Assembly (NCBI GenBank): GCA_003990705.1
Contig: AP018318.1
Location: 1,553,501 to 1,617,500 of the forward strand
Length of the DNA stretch: 64,000 nucleotides
Reading direction: 5' to 3'
Source: Nostoc sp. HK-01
Lineage (GTDB): Bacteria; Cyanobacteriota; Cyanobacteriia; Cyanobacteriales; Nostocaceae
Shown here: in pieces, positions 1 through 9,907 of the stretch
How the letters are laid out: each line of letters opens with the position of its first letter
How positions within the stretch are numbered: the first letter of the stretch is position 1
Translations under genes and position numbers: made by a program
Notes under the pieces: model-generated
The model's input: the letters and a program-made list of their open reading frames with translations, nothing else
Databases searched by the model: none
Told to the model about the DNA's origin: nothing

Positions 1-80
1 TATTGAGTGGCTAGATTGACAAAATCACACTATAAATGGTCATATCTCAGCGATATGCAGTAATTACAAGGAATAAGGTC

Positions 81-554
81 ATGATTAAATCATGGATGAT
101 AATTGGGGGCGTGGCAATATTGGTTGCTTTGGGTGCTAATTTAATTCAGCCGCGCGATCGCCAGTGGTTCAAGCGCTTACAAAGACCGAGATGGCTAACT
201 TTTGAAGCAGCAATTCCTATTATCTGGAGTGTGATTTTTATTTGTGGTGCTTGGTCGGCTTATATTGTCTGGGAAACTAACCCAGGAAGCAGGGCCACTT
301 GGTTGTTGATGAGTTTATATTTAATTTTAGAAATTGCTATTATTGCCTATACACCTGTGATGTTTTGGCTGCGGAGTCTTCAAGCCGGCACAATTATCGG
401 TGGTGCAGGTTTTATTATTGGAATTATATTAACTCTTGCTGTCTTACCTGTTTCTGGTTGGGCAGCATTGTTATTAGTACCCTTTCTACTTTGGAGTCCC
501 ATTGGTACTTATACTACTTGGGAGATGATCAATCTTAATCCTCAAGATGCCTAA
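81..554 (+). CDS. TspO/MBR-like tryptophan-rich membrane protein (copy 1)
   Basis: Predicted 157-residue integral membrane protein with about five hydrophobic segments. It has a TspO-like core: an RPRW motif followed by a Pro-Ile-Ile-Trp segment and a Trp-rich helix. TspO/MBR proteins bind tetrapyrroles or similar ligands in membranes; that role is inferred here, not shown. I chose the ATG at 81, which has AAGGA about 10 bases upstream, rather than the ATG at 36. This gives exactly the length of the paralogue at 37642-38115, which shares the RDxxWF, RPxWLxFE, IPxIW and WSPIGT motifs and a PxDA C-terminus. The gene stands alone; the next gene starts about 200 bases downstream. The family call is fairly sure, the ligand unknown. 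Confidence 0.7.
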   Translation: MIKSWMIIGGVAILVALGANLIQPRDRQWFKRLQRPRWLTFEAAIPIIWSVIFICGAWSAYIVWETNPGSRATWLLMSLYLILEIAIIAYTPVMFWLRSLQAGTIIGGAGFIIGIILTLAVLPVSGWAALLLVPFLLWSPIGTYTTWEMINLNPQDA

Positions 555-752
555 GTATAAATGCTCTCAAAAAAATTAGGCAGGAATCTGTGCGTAAAAT
601 CGTAGCTTTTGCTCGTGAGGATGGGATTAAACTACAGTTAAAGTGAGTCATTTACTCCGATATTCTAGTTTAACTGAGTACTTGACTAAAAATGCCCACC
701 CTCCTTAATTAATAGTATAAATATTCAAGAAAAACTAAAATAAATCTTAATA

Positions 753-1673
753 ATGCCCTACCTGACTACCGCCAATAAAATTTATCAAATCATTGCTGAA
801 TATACCAAGGCTAAAACCATCTGCATAGATACAGAAGTAGCTGACTATAACAGCCGTAAGCCCAGATTATCGCTGATTCAAGTATTAGATGATCCTGAAG
901 ATATGAGTGGCGATCGCGTTTTCCTTTTGGATGTCCTAGATCAGCCTGATTTGGTAGCTAATTTTATTGAGCAAATTATGGTCAATCCAGATATAGAAAA
1001 AGTATTTCATAATGCAAGTTATGATGTAAAATTCCTCGGCAATAAAAAAGCTGAAAATATTACTTGTACGTTAGAACTAGCGAAAAAAATACCTTACTAT
1101 CTTTTGCCAGTACCTAACTATCAACTAAAAACTCTAGCGACTGTTTTGTGTAACTTTCACTATATTGATAAACAAGCACAAACTAGCGATTGGGGACAAA
1201 GACCTTTAACAGAAGAACAAATAGATTACGCTTATCTCGACTGCATTTATCTTGCTCAAGTGCATAAACGTTTGTTAGAATTACAATTAGCAGGTAATCC
1301 GCATCCAGAAGCAGAAGATTTAATAGCTCTCAATGTAAGATATACACAAATAGAAGAGCAGTGGAAGCTATTAAATTCTGAATTTGAGCATTTGCAAGAG
1401 CGAATTAAAAAAGCTATGCAGGCTCAAAATGTATCAGAAACATCTTTCTTTAAGTTGACTGCTTATGAACGTAAAACCGTAAAAGCACAGTTTTTAGAAC
1501 TGGCAAGACTGGTACAAAGTCAAGGATTAAATTTTGATTTTCCGATTACCTTAACTCAGAAGCTACAGAAAGATTTAGGTGAAAATTTAGAACAATTATC
1601 TGTAGAAATAGATACATCTAATTCTTTGAGACTAACTCCTAAAAATCAGGAAAGTAATAGTGAGGATGAGTAA
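753..1673 (+). CDS. RNase D-like 3'-5' exonuclease
   Basis: 306-residue protein with a DEDDy exonuclease domain in the first 180 residues. Visible motifs are Exo I (D26-T-E28), Exo II (N-A-S-Y-D91) and Exo III (Y159-x3-D163). These place it with RNase D/WRN-type enzymes that trim RNA 3' ends using two metal ions. The C-terminal third is charged and predicted helical; I cannot assign a full HRDC domain there, so it is shorter than classical E. coli RNase D. Cyanobacteria often carry such short homologues annotated as ribonuclease D. No operon partner is evident. The fold and chemistry are secure, the exact RNA substrate is not. Confidence 0.85.
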   Translation: MPYLTTANKIYQIIAEYTKAKTICIDTEVADYNSRKPRLSLIQVLDDPEDMSGDRVFLLDVLDQPDLVANFIEQIMVNPDIEKVFHNASYDVKFLGNKKAENITCTLELAKKIPYYLLPVPNYQLKTLATVLCNFHYIDKQAQTSDWGQRPLTEEQIDYAYLDCIYLAQVHKRLLELQLAGNPHPEAEDLIALNVRYTQIEEQWKLLNSEFEHLQERIKKAMQAQNVSETSFFKLTAYERKTVKAQFLELARLVQSQGLNFDFPITLTQKLQKDLGENLEQLSVEIDTSNSLRLTPKNQESNSEDE

Positions 1674-1918
1674 AGTAGAGCGCTAACTTTCACATAATTA
1701 TTATTAATAATAACATTTTTAAGTATAATTAATTACTCTTAAATCACCCCATAGAAGACAAAAAGTTAATAAATTTCCCGGTTAAGTCCAGAGATAACCG
1801 TTATTAAACCTAGGGAATATCAGTAAAGTGTGTTAATTGACATTACACATCTAAATTCCAAAATTAATTAAATCGGGTGCTAATTAAATCTAGGTGGAAT
1901 GCTGGTGGAAAGCAACTT

Positions 1919-2761
1919 ATGAAGCTGCGGTTATGGGAGCAAAAGCGGGTGAAGGTGAAAAAAACATTGACTATAGTTGTGCTGACTGTCTTGAGTGCAA
2001 TGACTCTTGTCTCTTGTAATCGAGACAAGAATGTGCTGGTGACAGAAATAGGCTTCACTCCACCTAGCCGCCGTACCATTAAAACCTCACAAGCTGGAAC
2101 ACTGTATCTTCAAGGACAAAATCAACACCTCAAAGGGGACTTACAAGCTGCGATCGCATCTTATACTAAAGCACTAAACCTCAACCCTGACTATAGCGCT
2201 GCCTACAAAGGGCGAGGACTCGCCTATTTTGATACGGGAGACAAGCAAAAAGCGATCGCCGATTATAACGATGCGCTGCGCTTATCTCCCAACGATGCGG
2301 AAGCCTTTAACAGTCGAGGAAACGCCCGCGCCTCCCTCGGAGATAATAGAGGTGCGATCGCCGATTATACCCAAGCGATTAAGCTCTCACCCAACTATGC
2401 AGAAGCTTATAATAACCGCGCCAACGCCCGTGCAGCCATCGGCGAAAAAGACGGTTCCCTTGATGACTACGACCAAGCTATTATCTTAAATCCCAGATAT
2501 GCGATCGCCTATAATAACCGAGGCAACGCTCGCGCCACCAAGGGAGATAAACAGGGAGCCATATCAGATTATAATGAAGCTATACGCCTAAGTCCTAATT
2601 TTGCACCTGCTTACAATAATCGAGGTAATGCTCGTGCAGCCCAAGGAGATAAACAAGGTGCAATCAAAGATTTAGAACAAGCCGCAGCCATATTACAACG
2701 TCAAGGGAATAACGACTTGTATCAACAAGTAATGAATAACATTCAGGAACTTGGGCAATAG
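1919..2761 (+). CDS. TPR-repeat lipoprotein
   Basis: The protein begins with a basic stretch and a hydrophobic signal ending in a lipobox (T-L-V-S-C33), so it is probably a lipid-anchored periplasmic or thylakoid-lumen protein. About five to six tetratricopeptide repeats of 34 residues follow, each with the pattern G-x2-x-A-I-x-D-Y-x-x-A-I-x-L-x-P. TPRs are protein-protein scaffolds; no enzyme domain is present. A GTG at 1877 extends the frame, but the ATG at 1919 has GGTGGAAAG upstream and begins a proper signal peptide. Several repeats contain GCGATCGC, so HIP1 sites are part of the coding repeats. The partner is unknown. Confidence 0.8.
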   Translation: MKLRLWEQKRVKVKKTLTIVVLTVLSAMTLVSCNRDKNVLVTEIGFTPPSRRTIKTSQAGTLYLQGQNQHLKGDLQAAIASYTKALNLNPDYSAAYKGRGLAYFDTGDKQKAIADYNDALRLSPNDAEAFNSRGNARASLGDNRGAIADYTQAIKLSPNYAEAYNNRANARAAIGEKDGSLDDYDQAIILNPRYAIAYNNRGNARATKGDKQGAISDYNEAIRLSPNFAPAYNNRGNARAAQGDKQGAIKDLEQAAAILQRQGNNDLYQQVMNNIQELGQ

Positions 2762-3014
2762 GATACATAAACCCAAAATAACCAGGACAACCGCCAACTT
2801 GACCTGTTGCGTATATTCCAATTCCGCAAGAGTATGGGGTATACACTTCATCATCTAGGGTAAACTTTAGGGTTATATAAATAACAAGGTAATGAGAGAT
2901 TTGTCTAGCTTACCCTAGAACAACGTCTAGTCATACCCTCTGACTTTCAGTTTGAATATCAAGTTACCCCAGTTTGGTTATTTAGTTTCCCTTTTGAAGG
3001 CTGAAAGCCTTAAA

Positions 3015-3085
<71 letters not shown>

Positions 3086-3381
3086 GTATCCACGATTATT
3101 TATCATAGCAATATTTTATTAAAATTGAAAGGGTTCTCAGCCGCAATCATCGAAGAAGCGGAAGATTGGACATTTTGCTGATTTGTAGCTGACAATTATC
3201 AATCAGTTATTTTTATTGAAATGAAAAATAAAAACAATTGCTTTTATTGATAAAGCTGATTACAGTAAAATCAAGCCTTTAAATATCAAAGTTGTGTGAT
3301 CAGTTTTGCTCAGGATGAACTGAGTCAAGTAAAGTCAACAACTTGAAAAGCTTTAGGTGTGAATTTCAAAATCTTACGCCT

Positions 3382-3819
3382 GTGGAAATCTCTAACAAAT
3401 CGGAATATGCTCTTTTAGCCCTGTTGGAATTGGCATCTTGCTACTCTAGAGGTGAATCTTTGCAAATCAGACAGATGGCAGAGCTACAAAATATACCTAT
3501 TCGTTATTTAGAACAATTGCTGGCAACTTTAAGACGTGGAGGAATCATTAAAAGTATTCGCGGCGCGAAAGGTGGCTATGTTTTGGCACGAGAGCCGCGG
3601 ACAATAACGCTCTTAGATTGTTTGACCTGTATTGAAGGATTAGATGCGATCGCTCCAGTATCCCATCAAAATTCTCAAAATGCTGAAAATCAAGTAATTC
3701 AGGAGGTTTGGCAAGAAGCTTGTCAAGCTGCCAATGCTGTTTTACAACAACACACGCTACAAGATTTGTGCGAACGGCGAAATAACCATAGGCAGAAAGA
3801 CCTGATGTACTATATCTAG
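3382..3819 (+). CDS. Rrf2-family transcriptional regulator
   Basis: Winged-helix regulator of the Rrf2/IscR type. The start of the family is seen as K-S-E-Y-A-L-L-A-L-L-E-L-A, followed by the recognition region R-Y-L-E-Q-L-L and the wing motif S-I-R-G-A-K-G-G-Y-V-L-A. The longest frame begins at a TTG at 3343, but alignment with family N-termini favours the GTG at 3382 (145 residues). Rrf2 proteins often bind a [2Fe-2S] cluster through three cysteines. Here Cys residues occur in L-L-D-C-L-T-C and later in E-A-C and D-L-C, so the classical spacing is not obvious and cluster binding is uncertain. The target promoters are not known. Confidence 0.85.
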   Translation: MEISNKSEYALLALLELASCYSRGESLQIRQMAELQNIPIRYLEQLLATLRRGGIIKSIRGAKGGYVLAREPRTITLLDCLTCIEGLDAIAPVSHQNSQNAENQVIQEVWQEACQAANAVLQQHTLQDLCERRNNHRQKDLMYYI

Positions 3820-3948
3820 ATTCACGAAAGTAGTCTATGAAAACTGGGTGTAGATAGGGGCTTTGCCGTGAGCGTCAGTCGAACGGTGTACATATCCTAA
3901 AACCCTTACACCCAATCTCAAACAACATTCTTTGTGCGTAAGTCCTAT

Positions 3949-4386
3949 TTATTTAGGCTTTTTTTGTTGCGAAATCGAAAGAGTATAGTTATACTGCTCT
4001 TGAGATAATTGGCCTATATATAGTGAGTACTTGCCAGCTTGCCAGTAACCGGATAATTCTGGCTTGCTTTGAGAGTAGCTATCTGCTAACACGCAAAAGC
4101 GTCCGCTAGGCCCGTCAATGAGTAATGTTGGCTGTCCTGGACTGTCAACAGTTAACCGCATATAAGGCATTGACTCTGTAACTTGAATAATTTGACTAGG
4201 TACAGCAGAAATATTGCCGCAGTTACTTTGGACAGTTCCGCCAGACTTGCCATTTAACACTAGAGGGTCTGATTTGAGTTTTGCGGGAATTGGAATTGAT
4301 GGTGCTTCGGCCAAGTTAGGCTGGATAATTCCCATACTCAGTACAACAGCGACGGGAACAATTTGCCATAGCCTCAGAATTTTCAT
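3949..4386 (-). CDS. Secreted hypothetical protein
   Basis: 145-residue protein with an N-terminal signal peptide (basic start, hydrophobic core, likely cleavage after residue 27 near N-L-A-E-A). Two cysteines in the mature part (S-N-C-G-N and F-C-V-L) could form a disulfide. The C-terminal half (G-K-Y-S-L-Y-I-G-Q) looks beta-rich and ends in a lysine-rich tail. It resembles small exported cyanobacterial proteins of unknown function. It is transcribed toward the Rrf2 gene and is not in an operon. No function can be assigned. Confidence 0.7.
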   Translation of the reverse strand: MKILRLWQIVPVAVVLSMGIIQPNLAEAPSIPIPAKLKSDPLVLNGKSGGTVQSNCGNISAVPSQIIQVTESMPYMRLTVDSPGQPTLLIDGPSGRFCVLADSYSQSKPELSGYWQAGKYSLYIGQLSQEQYNYTLSISQQKKPK

Positions 4387-4763
4387 ATTTTTTATGCTCC
4401 CGACTATTTGTAGAGCGATGTTTGATATAAATAGTCTGAATCAATAGACGATAGCAATCCCTCAGTGTTCCTAAAGCGAAGTATAAAATTTTATTAATGA
4501 TGTTGTATGGCTATATGGCTAAATATAAAAAAGGGATGAAGTCGCTGGTTAGGAATAGACAGAGAATTAGTCTTAATGGTAAAAAATTTAGACTGATATT
4601 CTCATTATGCTTATATATACTTTTTGACAAAGTTTTCTATTTTCTGCCATTATCAGCCTTGTCAAAACCAAACATTAGTTAAAATCACAAACACAACCGC
4701 AAAAAGTTCGGATGTGATTGCTCACCTGTTGAACAAGTGTTTTAGCAGAGGTAGATAAGATTT
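4387..4763. other. Intergenic region, no confident gene
   Basis: A 61-codon plus-strand frame (4497-4682) lies here. It is rich in Lys, Phe and Leu and lacks a convincing ribosome binding site or recognisable motif, so I do not call it. The region is AT-rich and probably holds the divergent promoters of the flanking genes. Confidence 0.4.
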
Positions 4764-5108
4764 ATGAATCCTCAACCTGAAGAAGATTGGCAACAACGCC
4801 TGCAAAAGCTAGAGGCAGAGATTAATGCTGGGAGTGTAGAAGCCGAAAAACCCAAAGCAGCCAGACAGCAATCTCAGTTTAATTTTCTCAACTTTAAACC
4901 TTACTTCACTCGTTCGCAACTTTGGTTTCAAAGTTTATCCGGGACTAGGAAATTGGTAGTTGTGGGTGTAACTGTGCTGTTGGGTTTGGCAGTATTGCAA
5001 GCAGTTCTAAAACTTGTTACCTCTGCAATTAGTCTGGCAGTGTTGGCTGGGTTAGTGTATCTTGGATACAAATTTTTTGTTTCTGATAGCTTTTCCAATA
5101 AGCAATAG
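4764..5108 (+). CDS. Small membrane-anchored hypothetical protein
   Basis: 114-residue protein. The first 45 residues are acidic and hydrophilic (P-E-E-D-W-Q-Q-R-L-Q-K-L-E). A basic, aromatic linker follows, then one or two hydrophobic helices in the last 50 residues. It is probably a tail-anchored membrane protein. It lies 59 bases upstream of the RDD/pentapeptide gene on the same strand, so the two may be co-transcribed. I do not recognise a family with known function. Confidence 0.65.
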   Translation: MNPQPEEDWQQRLQKLEAEINAGSVEAEKPKAARQQSQFNFLNFKPYFTRSQLWFQSLSGTRKLVVVGVTVLLGLAVLQAVLKLVTSAISLAVLAGLVYLGYKFFVSDSFSNKQ

Positions 5109-5167
5109 CACTCTATATTAATCACGCCATTTATGGCAAAACTATTAAATTTAAAGGGAATTATTCA

Positions 5168-7303
5168 ATGGCGACCCCAATTGTGAGGAGAAATGATAGT
5201 CAACCTAGTCAGTCAAAAACACCAACAAAAGTTAATTCACTGCCGTTAGTAACTAGACGCTTGGCGGCTTGGACAGTCGAAATGACGCTGGTGGTCGCCA
5301 GTGGTTGCATTCCCTTTGGATTGGGAGCTTATGTCAATTCAAGAAGCGATATCAACCGTGTACCACTCAATCCGGTATTAGTCGTGACAGAAAGAGCGAT
5401 CGCTCGGCCTTTGGCTTTACCTGTAAGCTACGGTATCCGCAATGTTGCCTGGCCGACTAATTATTTATGGATGTTGGCTTTAATTGCACCTGTAACTTTG
5501 TCTTGGTGGCAATTATATTTACTGGCAAAAACTGGTAGTACCTTGCCGAAACGATGGTTTGGTGTGCGGGTTGTGAATGAGCAAGGTAAAGCTCCAGGTT
5601 TAGGTGGAGCGATCGCTAGAGAAGGCATTGGTCGATGGTCTGTACCAGTTTCTATTGCTTACATCCTCTGGCGGTATAGTTTTGCTTTTCCTAATTTGGG
5701 ATTGTTTACATTTTTAGCAGTATTGATGGTGTTAGGCGAAAGTATAGCTTTACCATCTCGCCAAGGTCGTCGTGCTTTGCATGATTGGTTAGCAGGTACG
5801 GAAGCTATTGACGCAAAACGCCCCAATGGTCGGGGTGCATTAGCCAAAACCAATGAACCAGAAGCCCCAGCCGCCGCAACCGAAGCGACCTTAGCACCAA
5901 TAACAGCTGGAGAAACCAAATTCCCGACATTGTGGCGGCAAGTACGACAAAATTCCAACTTAACTTTATTTGTAGTCACACTGGCCAGCATGACTGCGGT
6001 GTTGGCGGCTTTAATTGGTACTCAAATCTATATCCAAAAACAGCAAAATCAGCGGGAAACCACACAAGTTAACAGTCAAAAGTTTTTGGAACTCGTCAAA
6101 CAATTAAGTCCTAACTCTGGGGCAAGTTTGGAAGAGCGCCAAAGTACAATTCTGGCAATGGGCGGTTTGAATGATGCCCAATCTATTCAATTTTTGGCTG
6201 ATTTGTTAGTTAATGAAACCAACCCAGTGCTATTGAATTCGATTCAACAAGCTTTAACAACTGTGGGCATTCCAGCTATCCCAGAATTAAAAAATAAGAA
6301 TCAGTTTCTAGGTAACGAACTGCAATCAGCAGCACCTCAAGAGCGTGAATTGTGGCAAAAGCGGCTACAACTCAACCAGCAGACAATTAACAAAATTTTG
6401 AATGTTTATAGTGGCAAAATCAATGGTCTTGACTTGACTCGCACAACTTTGAGTCAAACCAGTACAACGGGAAATTCTTCATTCAATTTGGTGTTAGAGA
6501 ACATCGATTTATCAGGACTTAAATTAAAATCAGCTGATCTCAACCAAGCTAGTTTCAAGGGTAGCCGTTTCCGTAGTGTTGGTGAAGATGGCCGTTGGGA
6601 TACTTTTGATGATGCGATCGCTGATTTAACTCAAGTGCAAATGAAACAAGCCAATCTCACCGATGCTAACCTGAGTAGGGTGTTATTGACTGGGAGCGAT
6701 TTAAGTCGTGCAACTCTCAACCGAGCTAATTTAGAAAGTGCGCGTTTAATTGGTGCAAATCTCAGCAGCGCCCAACTTGTAGGAGCCGATTTGCAAGGTG
6801 CAGTTTTAGAAAATGCCAGCTTAACTGGGGCAGATTTAGGCGATGCTAAATTAAACGAAGCCAATCTCTATGCTGCACGTTTAGGTAGAGTAATTGCGAT
6901 CGGTACACAATTATCATTTGCTAACTTAACTAAAACTGATTGGCAAGGCGCAGATTTATCTGGAGCCTATTTAGATCGTGCCAATCTCAGCAATGCTAAT
7001 TTGAGTACTAGCCGTCTAACTGGTGCAGTTTTACGTTCTGCTCAATTAGAAAATGCCGACTTACGCAACGCTGATTTAAGTTTTGCAGATTTACGCGGTG
7101 CAAACGTCGCTGGCGCAGATTTTAAAGACACAATTCTAGCTCCTAGCAAACAAGATCCCGCAGATCAATTTGTGCAAACTCCAGACACTGGTACAGTATC
7201 TGCTGTAGTCAAAGGTGTGGATTTTTCTCAAGCGAAAAATTTAGATACGAAGCAACTAGCATACATTTGTACCCAAGGTGGCATTCATCCCCGTTGCCCG
7301 TAA
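5168..7303 (+). CDS. RDD-domain and pentapeptide-repeat membrane protein
   Basis: 711-residue protein made of distinct parts. Residues about 25-215 form an RDD-type membrane domain with the R-R-L-A-A-W-T start and several hydrophobic helices. A further single transmembrane helix lies near 263-290. A helical linker follows, and from about residue 440 to 660 there is a long run of A-(D/N)-L-x-x pentapeptide repeats, which fold as a right-handed quadrilateral beta helix. RDD proteins are membrane proteins of mostly unknown role, some linked to ion transport; pentapeptide helices are binding surfaces. The fusion is seen in cyanobacteria. The last two cysteines near the C-terminus (Y-I-C-T and P-R-C-P) are a shared feature of such pentapeptide proteins. 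The substrate is unknown. Confidence 0.85.
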   Translation: MATPIVRRNDSQPSQSKTPTKVNSLPLVTRRLAAWTVEMTLVVASGCIPFGLGAYVNSRSDINRVPLNPVLVVTERAIARPLALPVSYGIRNVAWPTNYLWMLALIAPVTLSWWQLYLLAKTGSTLPKRWFGVRVVNEQGKAPGLGGAIAREGIGRWSVPVSIAYILWRYSFAFPNLGLFTFLAVLMVLGESIALPSRQGRRALHDWLAGTEAIDAKRPNGRGALAKTNEPEAPAAATEATLAPITAGETKFPTLWRQVRQNSNLTLFVVTLASMTAVLAALIGTQIYIQKQQNQRETTQVNSQKFLELVKQLSPNSGASLEERQSTILAMGGLNDAQSIQFLADLLVNETNPVLLNSIQQALTTVGIPAIPELKNKNQFLGNELQSAAPQERELWQKRLQLNQQTINKILNVYSGKINGLDLTRTTLSQTSTTGNSSFNLVLENIDLSGLKLKSADLNQASFKGSRFRSVGEDGRWDTFDDAIADLTQVQMKQANLTDANLSRVLLTGSDLSRATLNRANLESARLIGANLSSAQLVGADLQGAVLENASLTGADLGDAKLNEANLYAARLGRVIAIGTQLSFANLTKTDWQGADLSGAYLDRANLSNANLSTSRLTGAVLRSAQLENADLRNADLSFADLRGANVAGADFKDTILAPSKQDPADQFVQTPDTGTVSAVVKGVDFSQAKNLDTKQLAYICTQGGIHPRCP

Positions 7304-7400
7304 AATTTAGATGGGGAGTCAGGAGAATACTTAATCCTACCTCCTCACTAACAATAAATGGCATCAAAAACATCCAAAGTATGGTGTGAGGAGTCGGGTA

Positions 7401-7895
7401 ATGAAGTATCTGCCTAATTTAGGTTCATTTATAGCAGCCAGTGCAGTTTTTAGTTTGCTAATAAGTTATCAACCTGCACAAGCTCAAGTTGCTTATGGTA
7501 GCTATGTTGGTGTCGGCCCAACTGTCGGCTTGACTGACGGTATCCAAGTCGGGGGCGTTTTAGCTTTTCGCTACAAGCTTTTAGAAGCACCAGTTTCTTT
7601 TCGCGCTCAAGCATTGATTGGTCAGAATACAGCTGTTGTCCCGACTGTATCTTATGACTTGCCACTCAATTGGCAAACAGATGCTTATTTAGGTGCAGGA
7701 TTAGTGTTAACTGGTGGTGATAGTCCTTCTCCTGTTGGTAACAAGATTAGTTTTGCTTTACAGCCAGGAGTTGATTACGTTGTTCCCAATAGCAATACTG
7801 TAATTTTTGGCAACGCGATTATTGCTTTTGATGCTTATCGTGATGGAGGTGGTGCAGCGGTAGCTGTACAAGGTGGTGTAGGTTTGAGATTTTAA
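7401..7895 (+). CDS. Exported, probable outer-membrane beta-barrel protein
   Basis: From the ATG at 7401 (GAGGAG upstream) the protein has 164 residues. It has a clear signal peptide ending in Q-P-A-Q-A-Q. The mature part is Gly- and Val-rich with alternating hydrophobic residues and ends in phenylalanine (G-V-G-L-R-F), the usual signature of Gram-negative outer-membrane barrels. At this size it would be a small barrel of about eight strands. No catalytic motif is seen and no function is assigned. Confidence 0.65.
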   Translation: MKYLPNLGSFIAASAVFSLLISYQPAQAQVAYGSYVGVGPTVGLTDGIQVGGVLAFRYKLLEAPVSFRAQALIGQNTAVVPTVSYDLPLNWQTDAYLGAGLVLTGGDSPSPVGNKISFALQPGVDYVVPNSNTVIFGNAIIAFDAYRDGGGAAVAVQGGVGLRF

Positions 7896-7940
7896 TGAGC
7901 AAATTGAATACAGTAATCTAATTTTATTTTTGAACAATAT

Positions 7941-8006
7941 GTAGGGTGGACATTTTCAGCAAAACGCTGAATTAATCTAGAATAAAGTAACGAATGCTCA
8001 CCCTAC
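7941..8006. terminator. Hairpin between convergent genes, GTAGGGTG family
   Basis: GTAGGGTG at 7941-7948 pairs with CACCCTAC at 7999-8006. An inner perfect hairpin, TTCAGC-aaaac-GCTGAA, spans 7955-7971. It lies between convergent genes and could stop transcription from both sides. The outer arms match those of the hairpins at 27162-27191 and 33171-33198. Confidence 0.45.
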
Positions 8007-8110
8007 AAATACTTGCAATAATTCAATAGCAATAGGCAATATTGAGGAGAAAATTTTCTGAATTTTGTGACTGAATATTGCCTTTTTAATTAGGAATCAC
8101 TAAAGCTCAA

Positions 8111-9049
8111 TTAGTGTTTATTTCTGTTATCCAAAAACTTTAACTGATTGTATAAGCAGCTAATTTGTGGTAAAAACACACCTGCACCTTGGGCTTTGCG
8201 TAATGGATTCCCAATAATTGCTTCTACTTCCAAAGAGCGATGTTCGTCATAGTCAATTTTCATGCTGGTGCGGTAAGGCTTCATCTTGACTGTATAATCT
8301 AGCATTGTTTGAATGAAGCTATCAGCGATAATACGTCCAGTACTTTTTGCACCGGCGGCTACTTCATACATCAATTGTTCAACTAATTGGCGGGTGTATG
8401 AATCTGCCATTAATTCATCAGTTCTGGCGTTAAGAATTACAGACAAACCATTATAAGGGATATTCCAGACTAATTTTTTCCACCGAGCTAACAGTAAGTC
8501 TTCTGTTAATTCAATCGCTATACCAGCATTTTGAAAGTCGTTGGCAATTTGCTGTATTCTATTGGTGATTCCCGCAGCTTCGTAGTTAAGGATATATTCA
8601 CCCAAAACTATTTGTCCATAATCTAAGTGACGAATATGCCCTTGTCCGACTTTATTGGAACACAAAAAACATAAGCCGCCAATAATGTTGACATTACTAA
8701 CAATCTGAGCAATTTCTGGCTCAATATCTAATCCATTTTGTAATACTAATACCACACCATTATTTTTAATAACTGGAGGTAATAACTTGGATAATAAATA
8801 ATTTTGGGTTGTTTTCAGGGCAATGATTACCACATCACATTGTGGCATTTTTGTCACGTCGTTATAGGCGTTAACTTGTGGTAAGGTGAAGTCGCCATCT
8901 TTAGATTCGACGATTAAACCATGTTGGCTGACGTGTTCGTAATCACTATTAAGCAAAAAATGGACATCTAAACCAGCTTTTTGCAGTTTAGCTCCATAAA
9001 ACCCACCTAATGCACCTGTTCCGATGATGGCGTATTTGCGATCGCACAT
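8111..9049 (-). CDS. 2-dehydropantoate 2-reductase-like oxidoreductase
   Basis: 312-residue NAD(P)-dependent oxidoreductase of the ketopantoate reductase (ApbA/PanE) family. The N-terminal Rossmann motif is G-T-G-A-L-G-G-F-Y-G. Family motifs A-L-K-T-T, L-Q-N-G-L and a central R-W-K-K-L-V-W-N-I-P-Y-N are present; the lysine and asparagine correspond to substrate-binding and catalytic positions. PanE reduces ketopantoate to pantoate in coenzyme A synthesis. Cyanobacteria often carry several paralogues of unproven substrate, so I give no gene symbol. It is monocistronic. Confidence 0.8.
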   Translation of the reverse strand: MCDRKYAIIGTGALGGFYGAKLQKAGLDVHFLLNSDYEHVSQHGLIVESKDGDFTLPQVNAYNDVTKMPQCDVVIIALKTTQNYLLSKLLPPVIKNNGVVLVLQNGLDIEPEIAQIVSNVNIIGGLCFLCSNKVGQGHIRHLDYGQIVLGEYILNYEAAGITNRIQQIANDFQNAGIAIELTEDLLLARWKKLVWNIPYNGLSVILNARTDELMADSYTRQLVEQLMYEVAAGAKSTGRIIADSFIQTMLDYTVKMKPYRTSMKIDYDEHRSLEVEAIIGNPLRKAQGAGVFLPQISCLYNQLKFLDNRNKH

Positions 9050-9209
9050 TTTTTATCCTACAAAATTTTCTAATAACTATTGAGTCATATCTATTAACTA
9101 TATTGATTTTTACCTATGGCATTCTACTTTCCTCACTTAAGTTTTTGCAAAAAAAATTAAACAGCTTTAATATAAATTAAAATTTTTAACAGTGAATAGG
9201 TAAAATAAT

Positions 9210-9611
9210 ATGGCTGATATTGTTGATATTGCAGTAGGTAACGATGCTTTCAAAACTTTGGTAACTGCTGTACAAGTGGCTGGTTTAGTCGAGACATTAA
9301 AAAGTCCAGGGCCGTTTACAGTCTTCGCCCCAAATGATGAGGCTTTTGCCAAGTTACCACCAGGAACAATCCAAACTCTAGTGCAGAATATTCCACAACT
9401 GACAAGAATTTTAAAGTATCACGTCGTCTCAGGGAAGTTGACCAAAGATGATTTAGCAAAACTCGGTACAGTTACCTCTGTAGAAGGTTCAACCATTAAA
9501 ATAGATTGTTCTGAAGGATTTGAAATCAAAAATGCTACTGTCTTAGCCGCAGATATCGATGCTGATAATGGAATAATTCATGTTATTGATACAGTGATTT
9601 TGCCAGGTTAA
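9210..9611 (+). CDS. Fasciclin (FAS1) domain protein
   Basis: 133-residue protein that is essentially one FAS1 domain. It has the early [11 protein letters not shown] motif, the central Y-H-V-V-S-G-K segment and the closing [14 protein letters not shown] motif. There is no signal peptide, unlike many fasciclin proteins, so it may be cytoplasmic or exported by another route. FAS1 domains mediate adhesion or protein binding. A good hairpin follows the stop codon. Confidence 0.9.
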   Translation: MADIVDIAVGNDAFKTLVTAVQVAGLVETLKSPGPFTVFAPNDEAFAKLPPGTIQTLVQNIPQLTRILKYHVVSGKLTKDDLAKLGTVTSVEGSTIKIDCSEGFEIKNATVLAADIDADNGIIHVIDTVILPG

Positions 9612-9617
9612 TTTACT

Positions 9618-9640
9618 TTAGGTGGGGTGTACCCACCTAA
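9618..9640 (+). terminator. Rho-independent-like terminator after the FAS1 gene
   Basis: A perfect 9-bp stem (TTAGGTGGG with CCCACCTAA) closes a 5-base loop. It begins 7 bases after the stop codon and is followed by an AT-rich tract with a run of six T about 10 bases on. Confidence 0.65.
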
Positions 9641-9907
9641 ATTATTTAATTTTTTTAATATTAATTATTAATAATTTTTAATTTGTTTAAATATAACAAT
9701 CCTAAATAAATTTTTAATAAATCTATGCCATCTTCTCTATTCTATGGCTTTAGGAATAGTTGATGAATCAATTAGGATGGATATTGTTTAAATTATGTTA
9801 CGTTGGCGGAGTATTCACTTTTAATTAGTGCTAGTGTTAGTTGAGATACATAAAAATATATTTAATTTGTTTTATTTAAAATGTTAATCCTAAATCTAAC
9901 TAAATAA

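Noticed and set aside
4497-4682. 61-codon frame with a hydrophobic end
   Set aside because: No motif, no good ribosome binding site, composition like AT-rich spacer.
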